Source of the DNA: an uncultured Verrucomicrobiota bacterium
Lineage (GTDB): Bacteria; Verrucomicrobiota; Verrucomicrobiia; Opitutales; Opitutaceae
Direction: 5' to 3'
NCBI GenBank assembly: GCA_903919625.1
Contig: CAIXIZ010000362.1
Location: forward strand, 1-23,133
DNA: 23,133 bases
Shown here: one piece after another, positions 15,583 through 23,133 of the stretch
How the letters are laid out: every line of letters starts with the position of its first letter
Position numbering within the stretch: the first letter of the stretch is position 1
Translations under genes and position numbers: made by a program
The notes under the pieces: model-generated
What the model saw: the letters and a program-made list of their open reading frames with translations, nothing else
What the model was told of the DNA's origin: nothing
Database searches by the model: none

Positions 15583-16491
15583 TTAAGGTTGCGCGACGCC
15601 GGACCCAGCCATGGAAGCGCGGGCCGAGGCTTCGGCCTCAGCCACGGCCTGGGCATAGTCCTGGTAATTGGCGGCGAGCTTGTCCCGCGCGTCGATCCAA
15701 GTGCTGTCCGTGCTCTGGCGGGCATCGTTGACGCTGTTTTTTAAGGCAGTTCCCCTGGTCTGCACCGCAGCATAGTCGGCCTCAAACTGGCGACGCGACT
15801 CCTCCTTGAGGTTGCGCGTCGCACCGGACAAGTTTGACATGTCATGATCTGAGGCTTGGACCAGATTATCCACATGGGACAGCACCTCAAGGCGGTTGGC
15901 GGTCGTGGCCCCGCTGATATCGCCAACCACTGCGGTGCTGTTCAAGGAGCTGGCAATGGGGCCCGTCTGTCTGTTCGCCGATCCGTTGGCCCCAACTTTG
16001 CCGTCAGTTGCGATGCCAGATTGGTTGACCTTGATCCCCGCCGAGCCTGTGGCGGTTACGGCCGGCAGCGGAGGGGTTGGAGGGGGCGGAAGTTCAGGCT
16101 GGGCCTGCATCGGCACCATATGGACTGGGGGAGTGGGCTCGCCCGGCTTTGGGGTCGGTGGGAATTGGCGAGGATACGTGCCGGGCACGGGTGCCGGAAT
16201 GATTTGCGGAGCAGGCTGGGCCGGCGCGGGGGTGATAACGGGCGGGCTCACAGGCTGGGCCGGCATTGCAGTCGGCGAAGCGGGGGGAAGCGGATGATCC
16301 GCTGGCGGCAGCGGCGGGGTTGGGGCCGGCGTCGGAGCCGGAAGCATTGTGGAAGTGGGCATGACCGGCCCCGTTGGCGGTGCAACGGGACTTGTCGCCG
16401 CGCCTTCTGCGCCTCGCAGCTGGACCAAGACGACCATTACTGAAGCCAAGGCGAGTTGGCGGACGCTGTTTTTATCGTAATAAGTTTTCAT
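15583..16491 (-). CDS. Proline-rich secreted protein of unknown function
   Basis: This 302-residue protein matches no family I recognise. Residues 1 to about 31 look like a signal peptide (SVRQLALASVMVVLVQLRGAEGAA). Residues of about 32-145 are an extended Pro/Ala/Thr linker with repeats such as PAPTPAPTPPLPP and PAPAQPAPQ, suited to spanning the periplasm or cell wall. Residues 146-200 are Gly/Ser/Asn-rich. Residues 200-302 are predicted helical and coiled-coil-like (NLKEESRRQFEADYAAVQTRG, then DKLAANYQDYAQAVAEAEASARA). The layout of signal, proline-rich spacer and helical head recalls envelope-spanning anchors, but this is inference. It is transcribed alone, toward the GH95 operon. Confidence 0.6.
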   Translation of the reverse strand: MKTYYDKNSVRQLALASVMVVLVQLRGAEGAATSPVAPPTGPVMPTSTMLPAPTPAPTPPLPPADHPLPPASPTAMPAQPVSPPVITPAPAQPAPQIIPAPVPGTYPRQFPPTPKPGEPTPPVHMVPMQAQPELPPPPTPPLPAVTATGSAGIKVNQSGIATDGKVGANGSANRQTGPIASSLNSTAVVGDISGATTANRLEVLSHVDNLVQASDHDMSNLSGATRNLKEESRRQFEADYAAVQTRGTALKNSVNDARQSTDSTWIDARDKLAANYQDYAQAVAEAEASARASMAGSGVAQP

Positions 16492-16570
16492 GTGCTGATT
16501 GGGTGGATGCTGTTTTCGGCACAGCCTACGCCGGCGGTGCCGCTGCCGCTATGGGGTCTTTCCTGATTTT

Positions 16571-16789
16571 TCACCCACCGCTGGTCAGATGCGCGATGCC
16601 GCCTGCGCTGGCACGGGCCGCCTTGCGGTTGCTCCCGATGCGGGACTTGGGTTCGGCGAATCGCTGCCGGGTGACTTCCAGCCCCTGGCATTGCAGGCCG
16701 ACAAAATTCGTCTTGCCGCCGGAGGAAAATCTTCCGTAGTAACTCCCTCCCCTGTGGTGTAACAGCCCGGGGTCTTTGTTCTTTGCCAT
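16571..16789 (-). pseudogene. Tyrosine-type integrase, N-terminal remnant
   Basis: A 72-residue frame begins MAKNKDPGLLHHRGGSYYGR and continues with FSSGGKTNFVGLQ, LEVTRQRFAE and KAARASAGG. This matches the layout of the N-terminal arm-binding region of phage-type integrases: a GxYYGRF strand, a GGKT-FVGL strand, then a helix with (V/L)xRxRFAE and an AGG-T transition to the core-binding domain. The core-binding and catalytic domains (Arg, His and Tyr motifs) are absent, and a stop follows at once. It lies 115 bases from tRNA-Lys, a common integration target, so it is probably the relic of an integrated element. Recognition is by pattern only. The rest of 16492-16903 shows nothing else. Confidence 0.5.
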
Positions 16790-16903
16790 GTCTTTGGTTG
16801 CAGGCGGTTGCCCATCGGTTGCTGGCTGGAGGGTCAAAATTGTGCGGCAAACGGTGAATCCTGGACATGGATAAAGCCCCAAGTTGTTGAATAGCCTGTG
16901 TTT

Positions 16904-16978
<75 letters not shown>

Positions 16979-17039
16979 GGTTAATACCGCGTGCAGAATG
17001 TTGCTCGACAAATCCCGGGCTCCGGTTAGGGTCGTCCGC

Positions 17040-17111
17040 ATGAGGTTCACCTCCATCATTGCCGCGATTATCATCATTGCCCGCCACCCCGGGCAGGAAG
17101 ACGCGGCGTAA
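17040..17111 (+). CDS. Isoleucine-rich leader peptide of cimA
   Basis: A 23-residue ORF starts at ATG 17040 and stops at TAA 17109-17111. AGGG at 17028-17031 is a plausible Shine-Dalgarno with 8 bases to the start, one of the few in this window. The peptide begins MRFTS, then has Ile-Ile (17055-17060), Ala-Ala, and four Ile codons in a row (17067-17078: ATT ATC ATC ATT), then ARHPG and an acidic end. Six of 23 codons are Ile, and there is no Leu or Val. It is followed by mutually exclusive RNA structures and citramalate synthase, so it most likely serves as a translational sensor of charged tRNA-Ile. The peptide itself probably has no other job. Confidence 0.85.
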   Translation: MRFTSIIAAIIIIARHPGQEDAA

Positions 17112-17147
17112 ACTGACAAGAACTGACGCCAAGTTTCCTGACCCGGG
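17078..17147 (+). promoter_or_regulatory. Attenuator: pause hairpin and antiterminator of cimA
   Basis: Two competing structures are visible. The 1:2 hairpin pairs TGCCCG (17078-17083) with CGGGCA (17090-17095), immediately after the Ile codon run. The 2:3 antiterminator pairs 17088-17100 (CCCGGGCAGGAAG) with 17134-17147 (TTTCCTG, bulged A, CCCGGG): 13 bp with one G-U and one bulged A. It uses up the 5' arm of the terminator at 17141-17148. A ribosome stalled at the Ile codons would cover segment 1 and free segment 2, so cimA is read. A ribosome that reaches the stop at 17109 would cover part of segment 2 and let the terminator form. Confidence 0.8.
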
Positions 17148-17172
17148 CCAAACCGCCCGGGTTTTTTGTTTT
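17141..17172 (+). terminator. Intrinsic terminator of the cimA attenuator
   Basis: ACCCGGGC (17141-17148) pairs perfectly with GCCCGGGT (17155-17162) around a 6-base loop, followed by a run of six T (17162-17167), G and four more T. It ends 38 bases before the cimA start, where termination would cut off the gene unless the antiterminator forms. It is the most canonical intrinsic terminator in the window. Confidence 0.92.
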
Positions 17173-17210
17173 CCACCCTCCCCCTGCACCTCCAGCATCA
17201 CACCGCCGCC

Positions 17211-18776
17211 ATGAAATCCTCCCCCATCAAAATCTACGACACCACCCTCCGCGATGGCACCCAGGGTGAGGGCATCAGCTTCTCCGTCGCCGACAAGCTC
17301 CGCATCGCGGAAAAGCTGGATGCGTTTGGGGTGGACTACATCGAAGGTGGCTTCCCCGGCTCCAACCCGCGCGACATCACTTTTTTTCAGGAGGCCGGCA
17401 AACTCCGCCTGAAACATGCCAAACTCGCCGCTTTCGGTGCCACCCGGCGGGCCGGCAGCAAGGCCCGGGATGACGCCCAGTTGCGCGCCCTCCTCGACAG
17501 CGCGATGCCGGTGCTCACCATCGTTGGCAAAACCTGGGGGCTCCAGGTCACCGAAGTCCTGCGCACCACGCTCGACGAGAATCTCGCCATGATCGAGGAC
17601 TCGGCGCACTACCTCGTCGCCCAGGGCCGGGAGGTGGTGTACGATGCGGAACATTTTTTTGACGGCTACAAGGCCGATCCCGCCTATGCTTTCCGCACGC
17701 TCGCGGCCGCCATCAAGGGCGGGGTGGGCAACCTCACGCTGTGCGATACCAATGGCGGCACCTTGGTGGACGAGTTCAAGGACATCGTGGCCCAGGTTGT
17801 GCGCGAGTTTGGCGCCGACCGGGTTGGTGTCCACTGCCACAATGACGGTGGCATCGGGGTCGCGCTGTCGCTGGCGGGGGTCGCCGCCGGCGCGACGCTC
17901 GTGCAGGGCACCATGAACGGTTACGGCGAACGCGTGGGCAATGCCAACCTCACCACCATCCTGCCTGCCCTCGTCCTCAAAATGGGCCGCACCACCCGCA
18001 GCGCCCCTCATCTCAGCCAGCTCCGGGAGCTGTCGCTGTTCTTCGACGAGCTGGCCAACCTGCGTCCCGACCCGAAGGCGCCCTATGTGGGTGCGTCCGC
18101 CTTTGCCCACAAGGGCGGGCAGCATGCCAATGCCGCTTCGAAGGCCGCCCGCAGCTACGAGCACATCGACCCCGCCCTGGTCGGCAACCGAACGCGCGTG
18201 CTCGTCTCCGACATGGCCGGGCGCAGCAGCAGTGTCTTGAAGGCCCGCGAGCTGGGTTTCGCGCTGGACGAGAAAAATCCCGCCCTGAAAAACATCATCG
18301 AGGAACTAAAGCAGCGTGAGTTTGGCGGTTACGAATATGAGGCGGCCGACGCCTCGTTGCAGTTGCTCATCGCCCAATTTTTGGGACAACGTGGCAGCTT
18401 CTTTGAGGTCGAAGGCTACCGTGTGATCGTCGAACGACGGGGTGCGGCCTCGGTGTCGGAGGCAACGGTCAAGCTTCGGGTGGGCGGGCAGGCCCGCAAC
18501 ACCGTCGCCGAGTGTACCGGACCGGTGGGTGCGCTCGACAAGGCGCTGCGCCTCGCGCTGGAACCAACGTATCCTTCGCTCCGCAAGATGACGCTGCGTG
18601 ACTATAAGGTGCGCATCCTGGAAAGCAGCGCCGGCACGGGCGCCCGCACGCGCGTGCTGATCGAGAGTGGTGACGGCCACCGCATCTGGGGCACGGTCGG
18701 GGTGAGCGACAACATCATTGACGCAAGCTGGGAGGCGCTGCGCGACTCGGTGGAATACATGCTCACCCAAGGGTAA
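17211..18776 (+). CDS. cimA: (R)-citramalate synthase
   Basis: This enzyme condenses pyruvate with acetyl-CoA to (R)-citramalate, the first step of the threonine-independent route to 2-oxobutanoate and isoleucine. The 521-residue protein is the size of the CimA/LeuA family. The TIM barrel opens with IYDTTLRDGTQGEG (Arg14, Asp15) and VDYIEGGFPGSNPRD. The metal ligands His208 and His210 lie in VHCHNDGG, followed by GTMNGYGERVGNANL and AFAHKGGQHANA. The C-terminal LeuA-type allosteric dimer domain runs from about residue 395 (EVEGYRVIVERRG) to the end. The sequence is of the Cim-type subgroup (FSVADKLRIAEKLDAFGVDYIEGG) and not of LeuA. The upstream Ile-only leader supports this. The ATG at 17211 follows the attenuator, and no Shine-Dalgarno is obvious. 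The gene is followed by 258 bases and then the S53 gene. Confidence 0.93.
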   Translation: MKSSPIKIYDTTLRDGTQGEGISFSVADKLRIAEKLDAFGVDYIEGGFPGSNPRDITFFQEAGKLRLKHAKLAAFGATRRAGSKARDDAQLRALLDSAMPVLTIVGKTWGLQVTEVLRTTLDENLAMIEDSAHYLVAQGREVVYDAEHFFDGYKADPAYAFRTLAAAIKGGVGNLTLCDTNGGTLVDEFKDIVAQVVREFGADRVGVHCHNDGGIGVALSLAGVAAGATLVQGTMNGYGERVGNANLTTILPALVLKMGRTTRSAPHLSQLRELSLFFDELANLRPDPKAPYVGASAFAHKGGQHANAASKAARSYEHIDPALVGNRTRVLVSDMAGRSSSVLKARELGFALDEKNPALKNIIEELKQREFGGYEYEAADASLQLLIAQFLGQRGSFFEVEGYRVIVERRGAASVSEATVKLRVGGQARNTVAECTGPVGALDKALRLALEPTYPSLRKMTLRDYKVRILESSAGTGARTRVLIESGDGHRIWGTVGVSDNIIDASWEALRDSVEYMLTQG

Positions 18777-18864
18777 CCGTTCCCGCCCTTGCGGTCCGGT
18801 AAGGCATGTTCCGATGGTCCTGGCTCGATTGGGCCAGATTGTTTGGTGACGGTTGGATCCATTG

Positions 18865-18876
18865 ACCAGGCCTGGT
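18865..18876. repeat. 12-bp perfect palindrome
   Basis: ACCAGGCCTGGT is a perfect palindrome in the 258-base gap between cimA and the S53 gene, with imperfect extension to TGACC...TGGTGTCA. It may be an operator for the S53 gene. It is too tight, and lacks a T-run, to be a terminator. Confidence 0.3.
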
Positions 18877-19034
18877 GTCACTTTGGGTCTTTGGCCCATG
18901 CCGGACTTGCTTGTCATCGGGAATAAAATGCGTCTGATTTGTATCAAGTGTCCGCCCGTCGTTTTTCACCGTCTCGCGGAACAAGCCCTTTTGCACCTAG
19001 CCCATGGCCGTTAATAACCCAGTTCCTCCACCCC

Positions 19035-22000
19035 ATGAGACCTGAAAGAGGTGGGCATGCTAGGATTGCATCTGTGCTTCGATCCATCGGCCGAGATTGG
19101 CGCCATGGACGGCTAGGCCTGTGCGAATCACCCTCGATCACCCGGGTTTGGCTGGCCGGGCTGTTGCTTATTTTGCTGGGATCATCCGGTCATGCGCAAA
19201 CGGCCGCCGCTGGTCGCATCTCCTTGCCGGACAGCCACCGAGAAGTTGCAACCGTGCAACCCCCCGGAGCGGGGGCTCGCCGGGTGCCCCTGCAGACCCG
19301 TGCCACCCTCACCGCCCAGGAAACCCAACGGACCATTGAGATTGAGGTGGCCCTGCGCATGCGCGCTCTCCCGGAATTACAGGCCCGCATCCGTCGCGGG
19401 GAAAAAATCACTCCCCAGGAACTGGCGGCAAAATATCAGCCGGCGGTGGCAGATTACACCGTGGTCACAAACTGGCTGATCAGTGAGGGGTTGACCATCA
19501 CGCGGACGGATCCGGGCCACCTGGCCGTGTTTGCCCGCGGGACCGTGCGGCAGTTGCAACGGTCTTTTCAGGTCAATTTTGCCCGGGTATCCTTTCAAAA
19601 CGCGGAATTCACCTCGGCCATCACCGCACCCAGCCTGCCCGTTGGGATCGCCCGGGCGGTGCTCGGCGTCAACGGCCTTCAGCCCCACTTGCGGCTGCAA
19701 AAGCACCTGCGACCGGCGGCGATGACCCCCGGCTCCACGGCCACGACATTCGCGCCCGCCTACTGGCCACGCGACATCCTGCGCGCCTACGGCGGAAATG
19801 CGCTGGCCCAAAACGGGGCGGGCCAGACCATCGGCATCGTCATCGACACCTTTCCCGCCACGAGCGATCTCACCAGCTTTTGGGCGATGGCCGGCATTCC
19901 ACAGTCGCTCAGCAACATGCAATTTACCCAGGTGGTGAGCGGCCCGTTGCCTGCACCGTCGGGCGAGGAAACCCTCGATACGGAATGGACCAGCGGCATC
20001 GCCCCGGGCGCAAAGGTCCGGGTTTATGCCACCACGGATTTGTCCACCACCAACCTGGACCAGGCTTACGCGCAAATCTACAGCGAGGTATCCAACGGGA
20101 GTCAGCCGACCCTGCACCAGCTCTCCCTGAGCTACGGCTTGGGCGAGCTTATCCTCTCGGCGGGCCAGGTCCAGACGGACGAGCAATATTTCGCCGAACT
20201 GGCGGCGGCAGGTGTCACGGTGTTTGTTTCCACCGGGGACGGCGGGTCCAATCCCGACGGCGCCGGCACGCCGGTTGACGTGAGTTCGCCCTCCAGCTCG
20301 CCCAACGTGACCGCCGTTGGCGGCACGAGCATCGCGCTCAACTCCGCCACCGGTGCGGTGACCGGCGAAACTGTCTGGTCGGGCACCGGTGGCGGGGCCA
20401 GCGCCTTTTTTGCCCGCCCGCCGTGGCAAACGGGGACGGGCGTCGCCGCCGGAGCGACCCGCCTGGTGCCCGATGTGTCCGCCCCGGCGGACCCTGGCAA
20501 CGGGGCGCTCGTTTTTCTCAATGGCTTCGCCCAACAGTATGGCGGCACCAGTTGGGGTGCGCCCACCTGGGCGGGTTTTTGCGCGCGCCTTAACCAGGCG
20601 CGGGCCGTGACCGGCCAGGCTCCCATCGGGTTGCTGGGCCCAAAAATCTACCCGCTGCTCGGCACCGCGGCATTTCGCGACATCACCAGCGGCGACAATG
20701 GAGCCTATGGTGCGGGAGTGGGTTTCGACGAATGCACCGGCCTGGGCGTGCCGAATCTCGCGCTTTTGTTCAATGCGCTCACCAACCCGCCTTTGCTCAC
20801 CTTCAGCACCCCGTCACAAACGGTTTTGCCCGGCGCCACCGCCACGTTTTCCGTCGTGGGGAGCGGCGCCACGGCGGTCTCTTTCCAGTGGCAGCGGCTC
20901 CCGGCCGGTGGCGCGACCTGGTCCAACCTGGCCGACAATGCCACCTTCGCGGGATCCGCCACCGCCACGCTGGTCATCACTGGCATCACCGCCGCCAGTC
21001 TGGGCGACCAGTTCCGTTGCGTGCTCACCAACAGCTTCGGCACCGCCACCAGCGCCCCCGCCGCGTTGCTGGTCGCCGCGCCCGACCAGCTGGTCACGGT
21101 CGCCGGTTTCTCCGGTGTCGCTGGCAGCACAAACGGCCCTGCCGCCAGCGCCAGTTTTAATTTCCCCAATGGCATTGCCGTGGACTCCGCCGGCAACATC
21201 TACGCCGCGGACATGAGCAACAACCGCATCCGTAAAATCACCCCCGCCGGCGTTGTTTCCACCTACGCGGGATCGGGCATCTCCGGCAGCACCAATGGCC
21301 CGGCTGGCAGCGCCCGTTTCAATCTGCCCGCCGGCGTGGCCACCGATGCCTCGGGCAATGTGTATGTGGCGGATTACGGCAACAGCACTATCCGTAAAAT
21401 CACCCCCGCCGGCAATGTCTCGACCCTTGCCGGTCATGCCGGAAATGCCGGCAGCACCAACTCGGCCATTGGCGTCTTCGCCACCTTCACCAATCCCGCC
21501 GACCTCGCCGTGGATTCCTCGGGCAATGTCTTCGTCGCGGACTCCGGCAATAACCTCATCCGCAAGATCACTTCCGCCGGCGCCGTCACCACCTTCGCTG
21601 GCTCCGGGGTGGCCGGTTTTGCCGACGGCACCGGGACGGCCGCCGGCTTCAACGCGCCAGGTGGCATTGCGGTGGATGTTGCCGGCAACGTCTATGTTGC
21701 TGATCAGCTCAACAGCCTCATTCGCAAAATCACGCCGTCGGGCGTTGTCACCACGTTGGCCGGTGCCGCCGGAACCATCGGCAGCAACGACGCCCTCATT
21801 GGTTCTGACGCCCGTTTCAGTTCACCCGGTGACGTCGTGCCCGATGCCGCCGGCAATGTTTATGTGGTCGACTGCAATAATTTCACCCTTCGCGAGATCC
21901 TTGTTTCCGGTTCGGTCATCACCGTCAGTGGTCTTGCCGGCACGGCTGGCAATTCCGACGGGGCAGGCACTGCCGGCCGTTTCGTCGGGGCAGGCAGCAT

Positions 22001-23132
22001 CGCGATGGATCCCTCGGGCAATCTCGTCATCGCCGACACCACCGGCAACGCGATCCGCCGGGCCACTCCGCTCACTTCGCCCCAGGTGCAAATTTCGCCC
22101 CCGGGCCTCACCCTCAATGTTGGGGCCAACGCCGTGTTCAGCGCCACCGTCACCGGCACGCCCTCACCGGCCTGCCAATGGCAGCGCTTCCCGGCTGGCG
22201 GCTCGGCGTGGGCCAATCTCACCGATAACACCATTTTTGGCGGTTCCACCACTCCCACGCTCACCGTCCAAAGCGTCACCCTCGCCCTGAGCGGCGACCA
22301 GTTCCGCTGCGTGGTCAGCAGTGTGGCCGGTTCTGCCACTAGTGCGATCACTGCGCTCACCGTTCAGCAGCCTCCGCATATCACCAGTACTGCAAGCGCC
22401 ATGTTCACCGTCGGACAACCGGGCAGTTTCACCGTCACTGCCACGGGCGTGCCCACCCCGGCTCTGACCGTCACCGGCCTGCCAGTCTGGGCCTCATTTG
22501 ACCCCAACACCGGTATCATTGCCGGTACTCCGCCCAATCCCACCGGCACGCCGTTCGCTCTGACCATCACGGCCGGCAACGGGGCTTCTCCCGATGCCGT
22601 CCAATCTTTCACCCTGAACGTGCAAGCCACCCTGACCTCCTGGCTGCTCGCCAATCCGGGTGCCGGCGCCGGCAATGCGAACAATCCGTTCAACACCCTG
22701 CCCAATCTCCTCAATTATGCCTTTGGCTCCAACCCCCTCCTGGGCGCGGGTGCCAATCTGCCCGTTATCTCCTTCACGTTTGACCCCGCGGACGGCCAGT
22801 CCCACCTCACGCTCACCGCCGTGCTCGACGCGACTGCCAGTGGCATCACGGTGAGCGCAGAAGCCTCGGACGATCTTCAAACTTGGGTGACCGGCGCGGG
22901 TAAAGTCATCAACGTGAGCGATTCCACGGTCGGCACGGTGCGGACCGTGATCTTCCGCGACGCCACCCCTTTGTCCGCCGCCACGGTCCGTTTCATCCGC
23001 CTGCACGTCACCCAGCCGAGATCCGGGTGCCACCGTCCCCGCCGCGTTCACGCCGGGGCGCGGGGTGCAGGAGCGGTTTGGGGTGTAAGGAGCATCAGCG
23101 CGATGCCCGCCAGCAGCACAAACCCCGAGTAA
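19035..23132 (+). CDS. Secreted S53 (sedolisin/kumamolisin) protease with Ig and NHL-propeller modules
   Basis: This is a 1365-residue multidomain exoprotease. A late signal segment (VWLAGLLLILLGSSGHAQ, about residues 36-55) is followed by a pro-kumamolisin activation domain (about 80-215, LQRSFQVNF). The S53 catalytic domain has Glu311-xxx-Asp315 (EETLD), the oxyanion Asp402 (STGDGG) and nucleophile Ser506 (GGTSWGAP). A calcium site near Asp549 ends in DECTGLGVPN. These are the acid-active serine-carboxyl protease residues. Then come an Ig-like domain (about 590-680), six NHL blades (about 690-1010), a second Ig-like domain, a putative Ig (He_PIG-like) domain and a C-terminal beta domain. 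The start is uncertain: ATG 19035 gives a long n-region, GTG 19074 a shorter one, and the frame is open to ATG 18939. The last 38 or so codons look out of frame (see findings). Confidence 0.88.
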   Translation: MRPERGGHARIASVLRSIGRDWRHGRLGLCESPSITRVWLAGLLLILLGSSGHAQTAAAGRISLPDSHREVATVQPPGAGARRVPLQTRATLTAQETQRTIEIEVALRMRALPELQARIRRGEKITPQELAAKYQPAVADYTVVTNWLISEGLTITRTDPGHLAVFARGTVRQLQRSFQVNFARVSFQNAEFTSAITAPSLPVGIARAVLGVNGLQPHLRLQKHLRPAAMTPGSTATTFAPAYWPRDILRAYGGNALAQNGAGQTIGIVIDTFPATSDLTSFWAMAGIPQSLSNMQFTQVVSGPLPAPSGEETLDTEWTSGIAPGAKVRVYATTDLSTTNLDQAYAQIYSEVSNGSQPTLHQLSLSYGLGELILSAGQVQTDEQYFAELAAAGVTVFVSTGDGGSNPDGAGTPVDVSSPSSSPNVTAVGGTSIALNSATGAVTGETVWSGTGGGASAFFARPPWQTGTGVAAGATRLVPDVSAPADPGNGALVFLNGFAQQYGGTSWGAPTWAGFCARLNQARAVTGQAPIGLLGPKIYPLLGTAAFRDITSGDNGAYGAGVGFDECTGLGVPNLALLFNALTNPPLLTFSTPSQTVLPGATATFSVVGSGATAVSFQWQRLPAGGATWSNLADNATFAGSATATLVITGITAASLGDQFRCVLTNSFGTATSAPAALLVAAPDQLVTVAGFSGVAGSTNGPAASASFNFPNGIAVDSAGNIYAADMSNNRIRKITPAGVVSTYAGSGISGSTNGPAGSARFNLPAGVATDASGNVYVADYGNSTIRKITPAGNVSTLAGHAGNAGSTNSAIGVFATFTNPADLAVDSSGNVFVADSGNNLIRKITSAGAVTTFAGSGVAGFADGTGTAAGFNAPGGIAVDVAGNVYVADQLNSLIRKITPSGVVTTLAGAAGTIGSNDALIGSDARFSSPGDVVPDAAGNVYVVDCNNFTLREILVSGSVITVSGLAGTAGNSDGAGTAGRFVGAGSIAMDPSGNLVIADTTGNAIRRATPLTSPQVQISPPGLTLNVGANAVFSATVTGTPSPACQWQRFPAGGSAWANLTDNTIFGGSTTPTLTVQSVTLALSGDQFRCVVSSVAGSATSAITALTVQQPPHITSTASAMFTVGQPGSFTVTATGVPTPALTVTGLPVWASFDPNTGIIAGTPPNPTGTPFALTITAGNGASPDAVQSFTLNVQATLTSWLLANPGAGAGNANNPFNTLPNLLNYAFGSNPLLGAGANLPVISFTFDPADGQSHLTLTAVLDATASGITVSAEASDDLQTWVTGAGKVINVSDSTVGTVRTVIFRDATPLSAATVRFIRLHVTQPRSGCHRPRRVHAGARGAGAVWGVRSISAMPASSTNPE
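21100..22065 (+). repeat. Six NHL repeats, one beta-propeller
   Basis: The core G-N-(I/V/L)-(Y/F)-x-A-D-x-x-N-x-x-I-R-K-I recurs at 21192, 21354, 21522, 21684, 21852 and 22017, with spacings of 54, 56, 54, 56 and 55 codons. Each blade starts with a VxxxAGxxGxxGSxxG loop. Blades 5 and 6 are degenerate (Leu-Arg-Glu-Ile; Ile-Arg-Arg). The near-identical DNA of the ITPAG segment in blades 1 and 2 suggests recent duplication. Confidence 0.85.
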
Positions 23133-23133
23133 A
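23048..23133 (-). CDS. C-terminal end of a probable membrane protein (5' part off the right edge)
   Basis: Reading leftward from the window edge, 27 codons end at a TGA (23050-23048): YSGFVLLAGIALMLL and then a Pro/Ala tail, TPQTAPAPRAPA. A hydrophobic helix followed by a short polar tail is typical of the last transmembrane segment of a transporter such as an MFS protein. Only this end is visible, so the family is a guess. It is convergent with, and overlaps, the annotated end of the S53 frame. Confidence 0.5.
   Translation of the reverse strand, partial: YSGFVLLAGIALMLLTPQTAPAPRAPA

Noticed and set aside
17001..17030. Sigma-70 promoter for the cimA leader (TTGCTC ... GGTTAG)
   Set aside because: The -10 match is weak. 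The leader could also be read from the tRNA-Lys promoter, so no promoter is called.

Overview
The window comes from a high-GC bacterium, most likely a verrucomicrobium of the Opitutaceae type. This is inferred from content, not from a search. The supporting features are two PEP-CTERM proteins with autotransporter-type beta-strand repeats, an S53 protease fused to Ig and NHL modules, a GH95 plus DUF1680 (GH127/GH146) plant-glycan pair, a mixed-substrate phosphofructokinase, and few recognisable Shine-Dalgarno sequences.

Layout. 1-1161 (-): GT4 glycosyltransferase cut by the left edge, divergent from pfkA at 1333-2475 (+). 2592-2990 (-): small Lys/Ala-rich coiled-coil protein. 2991-3829: gene-poor, with phased direct repeats, a possible 31-residue membrane peptide, a dense cluster of palindromes at 3307-3541, and Pho-box-like TGTCAC repeats. 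3830-8361 (+): two large PEP-CTERM surface proteins whose genes overlap by ATGA. 8686-10420 (-): cysI-type sulfite reductase hemoprotein, split by one extra G in a homopolymer. 10691-15159 (-): a two-gene glycoside hydrolase operon, GH95 then DUF1680/GH127-146. 15583-16491 (-): orphan proline-rich secreted protein. 16571-16789 (-): N-terminal remnant of a tyrosine-type integrase. 16904-16978 (+): tRNA-Lys(CTT). 17040-18776 (+): an isoleucine-rich leader peptide, an attenuator and citramalate synthase (cimA). 19035-23132 (+): a very large secreted sedolisin. 23048-23133 (-): the C-terminal end of a probable membrane protein that runs off the right edge.

The best find is the region between tRNA-Lys and cimA. 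A 23-codon leader ORF carries six Ile codons (two, then four in a row) and no Leu or Val. It is followed by a 1:2 pause hairpin, a 13-bp antiterminator and a GC-rich terminator with a U-tract, 38 bases before cimA. This is the complete architecture of ribosome-mediated attenuation, here set to sense isoleucine and to control the first committed step of the pyruvate/citramalate route to isoleucine.

The other genes suggest a polysaccharide-degrading life: secreted hydrolases with Tat or Sec signals, exosortase-sorted surface proteins and a secreted protease. Two likely frameshifts (cysI, and possibly the 3' end of the S53 gene) should be tested against raw reads before being treated as biology.
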